From Notolepis coatsorum (lineage: Eukaryota > Chordata > Actinopteri > Aulopiformes > Paralepididae), in NCBI GenBank assembly GCA_963971535.1, contig OZ020586.1, positions 69,795,548-69,859,547 of the forward strand: a DNA stretch of 64,000 nt, in the 5' to 3' direction. A program made the position numbers and the translations under genes. Positions within the stretch are counted from its first letter, which is position 1; each line of letters opens with the position of its first letter. Below the pieces are notes generated by a model. It had not been told where the DNA came from. It searched no databases and saw only the letters and a program-made list of their open reading frames with translations. This document shows positions 44,253 through 53,788 of the stretch, one piece after another.

Positions 44253-44944
44253 CTTTTTATTTAAATTTTATTGCGCTTTGTTTTTAAATTGTCTGTTTAT
44301 ACTATGTTTTTAATTAACTATGTTCTATTTTTATTCTGTATTTTATTTTATTTGTTTTACTAATAACTATTTTATTCTATTTTTTAACTGTTTTAACCAT
44401 GTAGTGTAGCACTTTGGAATCCCAGCGAACAAAAAGTGCATTACAAATCCAATCTATTATTATTATTATTATTATAACGGTGGCCAGCTAAGCTAACGGA
44501 GCTAACTGCTAGCAGTAGCTAACGTTAGCTGGTAGCTGTAATGTTACAACGAATCAGCTGTTGATATTATGCGCCATCAGTAGACAACGTATCATGTATT
44601 AAACTAGAGTTAATGGTTTAATGCTTCAGTCACAGTGACGTTGAAAGAGCAGCTGTCACGAACCTCTTTCATTTATTTATGGAGATCCGCGCTGGCACTG
44701 CTAAAATGTTTATGTACTAACTGAAGACGGCTCTGTGAGGGAGAGGGCTGGACTCGGAGGAGCCGGAGGGGCAAGCGCGCTCTGAACAAACAGCGCGTCA
44801 ACAACTTGCTGTAGAACACTCGCCAGCTGGTACCGATACTGCAGAAAGTATCGGTATTTCGGGAAATGAGTATCGAAGCCGTTTTAAATATTCAGTATCG
44901 ATATGTATCGATACTTCGATATTTTTGACAACACTACTCTGTAG

Positions 44945-45235
44945 TCTACTCTAAGCCATCCTAGGTTGTCAAAGTGGGCAGGGGTGAGGTGGGTTCTAGG
45001 AGTAAGGTCAAGCAGTAGTCTGACTAGTTTGTTTTGTGATGTTTGTAATTTAGTTTTTAGCGCCTTTGAGGTGCTTTGGTACCATGAGGTGCAAGCATAG
45101 TCGTAGTACCCTTGAATGAGTGCTCCTGCCAGAGTCTTCAGGGTATTCTTGTTTACCAGAGAGGAGATCCGGTACAGGAATCTAGTTTGTTGGTTCACGG
45201 TCACTGCATCGATGCATCTTAGAATCTAGGAATTT
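44945..45235 (-). pseudogene. LINE ORF2 C-terminus, upstream part
   Basis: The minus strand reads QQTRFLYRISSLVNKNTL, ALIQGYYDYACTSWYQS, KLQTSQNKLVRLLLDL and FDNLGWLRVDYRV. It joins the part at 42778-43084 once the hAT and one 8-bp duplication are removed. Confidence 0.7.
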
Positions 45236-45248
45236 CCACACCCCTATT

Positions 45249-45341
45249 TTACGATAGAAGTCCTAGGTTCTTTAACGACTATAGTGAGTTGGAATGATGG
45301 GGAACCCTCTACTCTTTAGGATAGAAGCCATGTGTTCTTTA
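45249..45341 (+). repeat. 57-bp satellite, diverged left outlier units
   Basis: Contains GATAGAAGTCCTAGGTTCTTTAACG and CTACTCTTTAGGATAGAAGCC, clear but diverged relatives of the main 57-bp array. It is followed at once by a hAT-like end. Confidence 0.75.
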
Positions 45342-47835
45342 TAGGGCTGCAACGATTAGTCGACATAATCGGCGACGTCGATCATAAAAATTCGTCGATG
45401 TGGAATTTTAGTGTCGATGCGTCGTATAAAAACAGAGAGCCGGTAACGTTCATTCAAAACTGCGCAAATGCACTACAGGAAGTGCTGGGGCAGTATCATT
45501 TCCCTTGTCTGCCATGACTGCATTCTGTGTACTAACGACAAAGAGAAAAAAGCAGTGATGCACGAGCAAGCACCCTGGAACCGTGATGACAGCTACTCGG
45601 ATCATGGGTAAGTTTTAGCTTACATGTTGGAAAACAAAATGTCTCATGGATAATGCTTGCTGCTAAGCGAACGCTATTTCAGTTAATATGTTGTTGAGGC
45701 TGCGTTTCCACCAACGAGCTGTATGTAACGTTAGCTAACGCTAAACAGCGCCAAGCTTACAGCCTACTAGAGCTTGGCTAGGCTACCGGTGTTTACAGCC
45801 CCGTGAATTAGCACCATGTGTCGTATTTTTGCAGACTGGAGTATTAATTAGGTAAGTTAAAGGGGCTATGTACTGCTATTCCTAGCACTATTGGGGCAAC
45901 TTTACACAATTCCTGTTAGTCTATTGAAGACATTTGTAAGGTTTTTTTCAAAAAAATGCATTGTTTTATATTTCTAATCAAGTACTCAAAACCATCATTT
46001 TTCAGCCTCAAGAAATCAGGCTGTTATGGCCTGGCTCCACCCATAAGCACTTTGAGTGACAGTCCACAGTCTGCACTGGTAGAGGGAGGGAGGGGGGGGA
46101 AGAGAGAGAGAGAGAGAGAGAAGCCGTTATTGACAAGGCCCCCTCTCTCCCCTTCTCTCCCTCTCGGTGATGAGTCCGCGCGCGGCAGAGAGAGGGAGGG
46201 GGTGGGAGAGAGAGAGAGAAAAAAAATACAGGCAAGGCCCCCTCTCTCTTCCTTTCTCTCCCTCTCGGCTCTCGGTGATGAGACGCGGCAGCTTGTGTTT
46301 TTCTCCCGTTTGCGGGTGTGTGGCGCGCGGCCGGCAGGTACCCCCCCCCCCCCCCCAAGTGCCCCCTCTCTCCATCTCTCTCTCCCTCTCTCTTCCTTTC
46401 TCTCCCTCCAGAGCGCACGGGCCCCACTCCGCCTCGCAGCTGAGGAAGTGGCTTCCTCCACTCGCCGTCTAGTCTAGGTAGAATGGGGGGGGGCATTAGC
46501 TCCAACCACAGAGCCAATCGCATCACTGTGCGCTACCCAGAGCCCGAATGACGTGACTCAGGCCTTCAAATCAAAATGGCCTGATTTACTGGAGGAGGAA
46601 AGGGGCTGAGCTGAAACAGAGCAATCCGCCAATATGGTATTTAGACACTAAAACACATTGATACGAACTCCTATTACTATAATACAATGCTAGAGACTGA
46701 AAAATGACATTTATAGTACATAGCCCCTTTAAGATAGCTAGTGCCAATGTCCACTGTCTATATAGCGCCATGGATGGTCTAGACTAGGCTTTTTTTTTTT
46801 CTCGGTTGAAAAAAGTTGAACTTTTTTGGGCTAAGACTGCAGAGACACTGGGAACGTTAGTGCTAGCTATCTTATATCTGATGATTTATAAGTTTGCTAT
46901 AGCAATGGAATCACGGGTTCCTTTATGGACGGTGTCATTTGTAAATGGTGTGTTCCTCTGCAGGAGATCAGAGTAAGACACACACACACACAGGGAGCGA
47001 AATTAACTTTTTGACTCACCGGCCAGTGGCGGGTAGATGGGAAGAGTCTACCCGCCAAGCATATTTCTTACCTGCCAAAATTGTTTTGATTAAAAAAAAA
47101 TATATATATATTTTATATAATTTTTTTTTTAAATAAAATATATATTATATAATCATACTTGTAGTTGTATTATCTGCGAGACATCGCCACCACGCAATAA
47201 GTCAAAATGCTTGCTATCTGCAAACAGCTCCACTGTCTGTGTGTATACTTGAGTAGCCTCCAGCTCCAGCAAGGATTCTCCGGCCCTGCAGCTAGACCCT
47301 ATATTCAGCTAGACCCTACATTCAGCATGCAAGGATTCTCCGGCGATGCAGCTGGACCTATTTATAGCGTTACCGTTCTTTTGTCAAATCACATTCAACA
47401 TGCCCTCAGCTAGAATACGCATTCAATCAATGTTATAAGACATTGATATCAGGAGCTATCTGTAGCTACTGCTAGCCCGGTAGATAACGTTAAGACAATT
47501 TAGTTTACTGGGACAGATGGATCAACGTGAGCTAGCTAAGCTAGCTAACGAGGGACTGGAGGTATTATGCACTCGAGTAGACTATTGCTGGAGCATTTGT
47601 TGATATCAGCAGCTATCAGTAGCTAGCCAGCTAGATACCGTTAGACAATGCCTCGTCATGTATTAAACTAAAAGTGAATAGTTGACTGGGTCATTGTTTA
47701 AACAGTAACGTTAGCTCTTGGAGGTCCGATATAGACTAGAGCAGATGGAAGTAAACAAGCCAAATGATAGCTTCCGATTGGTCATTTGCTTTTTTTCTCA
47801 TGAAACCAGTCACGTCACTCTACTGTGATTGGACC
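45342..47835. mobile_element. Composite of hAT-like sequences splitting the 57-bp satellite
   Basis: Starts TAGGGCTGCAACGATTAGTCGAC, a typical fish hAT end, with GTTCTTTA before it, but no matching right end is found. A second hAT-like start (CAGGGAGCGAAATTAAC) is at about 46991. From about 47155 the sequence matches, inverted, the right part of the hAT at 53789-56222. Boundaries inside are uncertain. Confidence 0.55.
45861..46728. mobile_element. TTAA-flanked MITE (T2/Kolobok-like ends)
   Basis: An 18-bp perfect inverted repeat including the flank: TTAAAGGGGCTATGTACT on the left and its complement on the right. TTAA lies at 45857-45860 and 46729-46732. TTAAAGG-type ends with TTAA duplication resemble T2/Kolobok MITEs known from Xenopus; piggyBac also uses TTAA but usually has CCC ends. 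The interior has GA-rich and C-rich low-complexity blocks (46080-46400) and no gene. Confidence 0.78.
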
Positions 47836-47841
47836 TAGTGC

Positions 47842-48535
47842 GAGTTGGAACCACCTACTCTTTATGATAGAAGACCTGGGTTCTTTAACAACTGTAGTGA
47901 GTTGGAACCACCTACTCTTTATGATAGAAGACCTGGGTTCTTTAACGACTATAGTGAGCTGGAACCACCTACTCTTTATGATAGAAGACCTGGGTTCTTT
48001 AACAACTGTAGTGAGTTGGAAACCCCCACTCTTTATGATAGAAGACCTGGGTTCTTTAACGACTATAGTGAGTTGGAACCCCCTACTCTTTATGATAGAA
48101 GACCTGGGTTCTTTAACGACTATAGTGAGTTGGAACCACCTACTCTTTATGATAGAAGACCTGGGTTCTTTAACAACTGTAGTGAGTTGGAAACCCCCAC
48201 TCTTTATGATATAAGACCTGGGTTCTTTAACGACTATAGTGAGTTGGAAACCCCCACTCTTTATGATATAAGACCTGGGTTCTTTAACGACTATAGTGAG
48301 TTGGAAACCCCCACTCTTTATGATAGAAGACCTGGGTTCTTTAACAACTGTAGTGAGTTGGAACCACCTACTCTTTATGATAGAAGACCTGGGTTCTTTA
48401 ACAACTGTAGTGAGTTGGAACCACCTACTCTTTATGATAGAAGACCTGGGTTCTTTAACAACTGTAGTGAGTTGGAACCACCTACTCTTTATGATAGAAG
48501 ACCTGGGTTCTTTAACGACTATAGTGAGCTGGAAC
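47842..48535 (+). repeat. 57-bp satellite, 12 units
   Basis: Units of exactly 57 bases (GAGTTGGAACCACCTACTC, TTTATGATAGAAGACCTGGG, TTCTTTAACAACTGTAGT). The CTGGGTTC landmark recurs every 57 bases from about 47876 to 48503. Two unit types alternate irregularly: AACAACTGTAGT and AACGACTATAGT, differing at two linked positions. The length is a multiple of three, so frames stay open (19-residue repeats in three frames), which is not evidence for protein. Confidence 0.96.
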
Positions 48536-49492
48536 TAGAGCTGCCGCGATTACCGCATTACCGCGGTATCGCTGTTACATCACGGCCACCGCAGAGTAGG
48601 CTGAATACCGCATCACCGCTGTTTTTTATAATAATAATAATGAATTACCCTCCTCTCGTTGGGCTTGCGGCTCTGCAGATATACCCTACTCCTTTATCGA
48701 GGTTCCAAGCGACCCTATTGGGTACCAGAAAAGTCACGTGAAACATTGCAGACCACTGATTGGTCAGAAGAGAGACGCGTCACACGTTGGGAGCGTCCTG
48801 CAGTTTTTTACATCCTGAATGTCAGCCATTGATCAGAGCTCATCACAATACGGCTAATAACGTTAGCTTTAACTCCCCGTCGGAGTGGACTACCATCGCT
48901 CCTCAGGAGTACTAAACGAGACATAATGATTTTACTGTCTGCAACGAATGTTATAATAAAAGCCCTTCGTTCTATACACTTGTCTGATTGAAAACTTTAT
49001 TAACAGACCGCAGAATGGGACAACTCAGCACGCTCTGAGCAAAGAAAGGAACTGAGATGGTCCGGTAAATACGCTGATGTTATTGAACGTATAACTATAT
49101 AATGGTAATGCCACAAAACGAATGCCTTTATTATAAAGTAGTAACTTTATAGTAATAATAATAAGAAAGGGTCGGGGGGGTAACCACCCCTGCCCGCGAC
49201 ACCGAGTGAACGGCGCACGACCAGAGGGGAAACTTCGAATCCGTGTTTCACTTTCAATAACTAATGCGTGCTTGCCGAATCCCAAACAATATTCATGCTG
49301 CAAAGTCATCCTCTAAAGATCGACATTTAGACTAGAGGCAGGCTATATGCTATAAAAAGTAGACTACTACTAAAAAAAAAATGCATTCAAATTTTTTTTT
49401 TTTTTTTTTGTGCGTGCGGTAATAACCGCGGCGGTAGGAAATATTTTGCAAATCCGTGCAGTAAGGAAAACATCAATACTGCGGCAGCTCTA
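48536..49492. mobile_element. hAT-type element (TAGAGCTGCCGCGATT termini), copy A
   Basis: Ends TAGAGCTGCCGCGATTACC and ACTGCGGCAGCTCTA. Perfect 8-bp GCTGGAAC at 48528-48535 and 49493-49500, part of the satellite unit. The interior is shared with copy B at 36618-38878 in inverse orientation, without copy B's 1.3-kb insertion. Confidence 0.95.
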
Positions 49493-49887
49493 GCTGGAAC
49501 CACCTACTCTTTATGATAGAAGACCTGGGTTCTTTAACAACTGTAGTGAGTTGGAACCCCCCACTCTTTATGATATAAGACCTGGGTTCTTTAACGACTA
49601 TAGTGAGTTGGAAACCCCCACTCTTTATGATAGAAGACCTGGGTTCTTTAACAACTGTAGTGAGTTGGAACCACCTACTCTTTATGATAGAAGACCTGGG
49701 TTCTTTAACAACTGTAGTGAGTTGGAACCACCTACTCTTTATGATAGAAGACCTGGGTTCTTTAACAACTGTAGTGAGTTGGAACCACCTACTCTTTATG
49801 ATAGAAGACCTGGGTTCTTTAACGACTATAGTGAGCTGGAACCACCTACTCTTTATGATAGAAGACCTGGGTTCTTTAACGACTATA
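49493..49887 (+). repeat. 57-bp satellite, 7 further units
   Basis: A continuation of the array after the hAT insertion, same two unit types. Ends at GACTATATGGC. Confidence 0.96.
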
Positions 49888-50036
49888 TGGCAGAACTTGA
49901 GAACAATTAGAAATGCATGACTCTTAACCACTGAACCCTGCATGGACTATATAATGATCAATATGGTTTACAGACCCTCATCTGCACCTTTGTGTCTGCT
50001 GTTTACCTTTATTCACAGTATATTCAGATACAATTT

Positions 50037-50089
<53 letters not shown>

Positions 50090-50330
50090 AGTTTTAAACT
50101 GTGGATACCAAACAGAGAAGGTAAAGACGACTTTGAACTGTTGAACAGTAATCCAGAACTATTTTATTGCACTGTAAAATATATATATTTTTTAATCTAT
50201 TCTACAATTGTATTGCACTGCACTATTTTACTCAGTCTATTTTATCTTACTCTTTTTATTATTGTCTATTTAAAACTGAATCAAACCATAAACAAGGTGG
50301 CCTGTTGCTGGGATGTTAGATCCTAATGTG
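49888..50330. other. Unassigned stretch with (TA)n
   Basis: Holds a (TA)n tract at 50039-50088. The rest is AT-rich; the piece CCTCATCTGCACCTTTGTG resembles the LINE tail near 12950. No gene. Confidence 0.5.
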
Positions 50331-50600
50331 AAAAACTGTGATTTTATATGTCTGCACTTTATGTGCTCATTTTATGCCTTGTCTTTTTTCTGTTGTGAAG
50401 CACTTTGAGCTGCAGTTTCTGTATGAAAGGTGCTATACAAATAAAGTTTATTATTATTATATGTATAGCCATTCTATGAATTGAAAATGGAGGACCCTGA
50501 TGTAAACAAGACGAAAGTATTTTTCTGGTCTGCATCCTCTTAGCTGCAGTTGTTTGCCGTACCCATTCTGCAATCTGTTAATAAAGTTTTCAATCAATCA
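50331..50600 (+). repeat. LINE tail followed by tail-repeat family copy
   Basis: GAAGCACTTTGAGCTGCAG through TACAAATAAAGTTTATTATT is an L2-like tail. Then GAATTGAAAATGGAGGACC (50475) to CTGCAATCTGTTAATAAAG with CAATCAATCAA is the same repeat as 8008/10060 and 38930, lacking the CCTTAACAATTG middle part. Confidence 0.65.
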
Positions 50601-51058
50601 AACCCTGCCCATACCTGTACCTCCCCTCCCCCCTGCTGCGACGACACCTAACTTGTTCTGTGCGAGGCCTCTGTTGTCTTCGCTCAGGGGCTGTGGCACT
50701 GGCACCACATGCTAGAGCTTTAGCCATCACACACACACCAGCTAACGTTAGTTTCTTCCTGTTCATGTTGTTGACGATTTTTCAAACTGTTTGTCGCCAT
50801 TTCACGTCTATTGTTTTCCATATTAGTCGACACTAGTCACTCCCCACACATGCTTTTATGTAACACGTTGTTTTAACTATAGTTGTTCTATGTTATTAGC
50901 TTAAAGCTAGCTATACAGCAACAGCAGGGTTTGTTTGACTGCAGAACGTGACGATGCGAGACACCCAGATTACAATAAATTGTTAAACGGTCGGTCTGTT
51001 TCTTTAATAAGATCAATAGAATAATAATAATGTCCGAAACATTATTTGGGTTTTACAA
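50601..51058. other. Presumed intron 1 flank of the zinc-finger gene
   Basis: No gene seen. It contains AGCTAACGTTAG at about 50740. In the inferred gene this is the first part of intron 1. Confidence 0.4.
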
Positions 51059-51060
51059 AC

Positions 51061-51220
51061 CTGTTCTGATCTCAGGCTTCAGAGCATCCAGCAGTTGACG
51101 CTGACGGTCGATCTCTCCTTCATATTCTTCTATGGTTCTTTCAAATACTCCAAATATCTCTTCAACAGCTGCATTTAGTCGATCGTTGACTAACGATCTA
51201 AGTATTTGTATTTTATACAT
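51061..51220 (-). CDS. C2H2 zinc-finger gene, first coding exon
   Basis: The minus strand encodes 53 residues from an ATG at 51220: MYKIQILRSLVNDRL, then NAAVEEIFGVFERTIEEYEG and EIDRQRQLLDAL. This is the hallmark N-terminal exon of many fish zinc-finger genes (pattern LR..VN.RL.AA.EEIFGVFE.TI.EYE.E..R). A GT donor follows at 51060 (AGAACAG then GTTTGT), leaving one base of a codon. The finger exon at 25510 begins with the two remaining bases, so the phase fits. It is too short to stand out as an open frame. The segment is predicted to be helical and may mediate protein contacts. Alternatively it belongs to a neighbouring paralogue. Confidence 0.8.
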
Positions 51221-51324
51221 TTTCAAAAAGAATTAAAACAAGAGGCCTAATCCTATTGACTAGTTTAGCAAGCTAATCCACGGAGACGGGGAGTACGCTC
51301 CGACGTTTCCTGCTCCCATACAAA

Positions 51325-51385
51325 GCGCTGCGATTGGCCAGTGTCAGTGTCCCACTGAGTATGGTGTGCTGTGATTGGTCGACAT
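51325..51385 (-). promoter_or_regulatory. CCAAT boxes upstream of zinc-finger exon 1
   Basis: GATTGGCC at about 51332 and GATTGGTC at about 51373 read GGCCAATC and GACCAATC on the minus strand, 110-155 bases upstream of the ATG. No TATA box is seen. The foldback MITE copy 3 next door adds more CCAAT boxes. Confidence 0.45.
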
Positions 51386-51413
51386 CATTTTTGTAGTCTT
51401 GTTTACGCCCTCC

Positions 51414-51778
51414 GCGTTATTTTGTTCCGTAGCCGCATTTCTCGGAGACGCTCTCTGATTGGCCGACGCCTGTTTCTACACTGGTTAAGCTTAGGCACTC
51501 TTTCGAAGTTGGTTAAGGTTAGAGTTTGTCTTAGAGCGTGATGGCAAGTTCTTTCGACGGTTAAGCTTAGGCACTCTTTAGAAGTTGGTTAAGGTTAGAG
51601 TTTGTCTTAGAGCATGGCGATAGAACACCAGGTAGTTTGCAGGCTGTTCGACGCGGAAATGGGCAAAGACACAGCTCGTCACGCGATTGGGCAAACATGT
51701 CAGTGGCCAATCAGAGAGCGTCAGTCAGTGCCAATCAGAGAGCGTCTCCGAGAAATGCGGCTACGGAAAAAAACGCTT
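51414..51778. mobile_element. Foldback MITE family, copy 3
   Basis: Ends GCGTTATTTTGTTCCGTAGCC and (reversed) GCGTTTTTTTCCGTAGCC, then CGCATTTCTCGGAGACGCTC in both arms. Flanks ACGCCCTCC and TTCCCCTCC match at 6 of 9. The centre has a tandem duplication of GGTTAAGCTTAGGCACTCTT with GGTTAAGGTTAGAGTTTGTC. It sits about 190 bases upstream of the zinc-finger start codon. Confidence 0.82.
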
Positions 51779-51949
51779 CCCCTCCACACTACTTACTAGA
51801 CTAGAGAGGGCTCTGGACTAGACCTGTAGCGTGTATCATATCTATGGCGTGTATCACTTCCGCAACGGATTTAGTCGGTTTCCGGGTTCGCCTGATTGGT
51901 GCTGAGAGTAGGATGTGTGTGTGTGACGTGTGTGTGTGTGTGGGGGGGG

Positions 51950-51950
51950 G

Positions 51951-52041
<91 letters not shown>
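51950..52041. repeat. (TAA)n microsatellite
   Basis: About 30 ATA/TAA units. It is followed at 52060-52115 by a short minus-strand LINE 3' end (FKTTLKEHLRETAI), matching 42778-42850, so the repeat lies at that LINE's 3' terminus. Confidence 0.95.
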
Positions 52042-52043
<2 letters not shown>

Positions 52044-52119
52044 CCAAAAAAGAACAATCCAGTTTCGAATTGCAGTCTCCCGTAGGTGCTCCTTGAGAGT
52101 GGTTTTAAAAGTGGATTAC

Positions 52120-52975
52120 ATTGGATGCCATTTTGTCACAGTCTAGTTGATGATATTATACATGGTCCGTAACGTAACACGCTGCACCATGCAGTGTTTA
52201 TTATTAAGAGTCAGATAGTCCTAACAGTTCTCAAGTTCTGCAGCCGTTAGTTCTCCAGCAACTGTCAGCAGTCCCTGCCCACGGTCGTGGAGCACCGATG
52301 ACTACTGGCATGAAGGACCTGGCCGAGGCGGTTTGTGGAGTGTCATTGGGCGATAAGTCTATGGCTGAACTAGATGCTCCCCATCTTGGCTAGCTCCTCA
52401 TAGAGGGGATGGGAGGGTTTTCCATTATAGTGTCAAGCTCTCCTCTCAGCCCACCTCTAGTTTGAACAGTTTGACTCCCACTACGGAGCTAGCCTTTAGT
52501 GTGTCGCTGGTATGGCTTCACCTGGCAGGGCTGGATGGCAGAGCTCAGAGGGGGGGCAGAGCTCCCGTGCGGAGAGCCCAGGGCGAGAAGAGGGAGAGGA
52601 GGTGGTTGAGTCAATAGGGTTGCGCTCTGTGTAAAAGACTGTAAAACAGGGTGGAGTAAGATGAGGGAGGGGTAGGCTGGGCTCCAATTGGAGGATGCAG
52701 AAGCTCCAACGAATCCCCACATGGTGATAGGAATCTCTTAAGACTGATATCAATCTGATACAACACACTATGATCTGAATGATTATCTGAACCAGTAGAT
52801 CGATTCATAATGATCTGCTGTCAATAATCATGCAACACAGTCTCAACAGAAAATGTAAATAAAGTACTCATCGGCCACAGGAAAAAAGGTACATAATGTA
52901 CATTATGTTATAGCCATAAGTAATATATTATTTACATATTGTATATGCAAAAGTGCACAGGCGAGTGCTCTCACC
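52120..52975. other. Unassigned stretch
   Basis: Frames of 77-90 codons at 52489-52768 (minus) are Pro/Ser/Leu-rich with no recognisable motif. I see no gene or named repeat. Confidence 0.4.
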
Positions 52976-52979
52976 ACTA

Positions 52980-53252
52980 TCTAACTATGATTATAGTTAG
53001 AGTTGCGGTTTGTTTTAACATTCGCTTAACAGTTAACTGTCCCCTCACGTGCACCATGCACTTACCACTGCACTTGATAATCTCTGATTACCACCCATTA
53101 TGCACTTTATTATTTAAAATATTCTGTTATGTAGAGTGTTATATGTGTTATGTGTTCATGTATGTATGTACTACGGTCTGTGGGAGCTCCCCTGAAATTT
53201 CGTTGTATACTGTGCAATGACAATTAAAAGTCTATTCTATTCTATTCTAAGG
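52980..53252 (+). repeat. LINE 3'-tail with (ATTCT)n end
   Basis: A noncoding sequence ending ATACTGTGCAATGACAATTAAA and TCTATTCTATTCTATTC, a common fish LINE terminus. Confidence 0.6.
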
Positions 53253-53343
53253 CTAGGGTTAAGGTTATGGTTTGATCCCCAGCAGGGGAACTTAAAGTTT
53301 TCTGAAAACATAAAAAAGTTAAAATATTTTGAATAGGCATTTC

Positions 53344-53535
53344 AATGAAAAAAAACCCACAGACCAGGCATTTCACTGAAAAACTCCCACAGACCAGGCA
53401 TTTCAATGAAAAAAAACCCACAGACCAGGCATTTCAATGAAAAACTCCCACAGACCAGGCATTTCAATGGAAAAACTCCCACAGACCAGGCATTTCAATT
53501 AATGAAAAACTCCCACAGACCAGGCATTTCAATGC
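53344..53535 (+). repeat. 30-bp minisatellite (CCCACAGACCAGGCATTTCA)
   Basis: About six units of CCCACAGACCAGGCATTTCA plus ATGAAAAACT, with A-run length variation. Confidence 0.92.
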
Positions 53536-53679
53536 CACAGGCCATGTTTGTAGGCTCAGGTTCCAGGACATTGAAGTGGTGGATCCCAGGAGAAGAGGGG
53601 GGAACAGGGGCTGCTTATTTTACAGAGAGAAATATGTAGAGGGGGGGGGGGGGACAGGGGCATGGGTTTCCTATTGAGT

Positions 53680-53788
53680 AAACTGTTTAGTATAAGAACA
53701 TGGGGTTCCTATTGAGTATACCGTTTAGTATAAGAACATGGGGTTCCTATTGAGTATACTGTTTAGTATAAGAACATTGGGTTCCTAT
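53680..53788 (+). repeat. 38-bp minisatellite, left part
   Basis: Three units of AACATGGGGTTCCTATTGAG and TATACTGTTTAGTATAAG. It is interrupted by a hAT within GGGTTCCTATT. Confidence 0.93.

Larger units (their letters stand above)
43093..44936. mobile_element. hAT-type element (TAGTGTTGTCACGATAC termini)
   Basis: Ends TAGTGTTGTCACGATAC and TTTGACAACACTA. Perfect 8-bp CTCTGTAG at 43085-43092 and 44937-44944. The interior near both ends carries TTCGATAC/GTATCGAT motifs. It contains a (GA)n tract at 43512-43589 and an L2-type LINE fragment. Confidence 0.94.

Noticed and set aside
45956-46526. Overlapping Arg/Glu/Ser-rich frames on both strands
   Set aside because: GA/CT low-complexity sequence inside the TTAA-flanked MITE.
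47845-48741. 298-codon open frame with 19-residue repeats
   Set aside because: Three frames are open because the unit is 57 bp; the frame runs from the satellite into an unrelated hAT.
47842-49887. CRISPR-like array
   Set aside because: Head-to-tail satellite with no spacers, in animal DNA.
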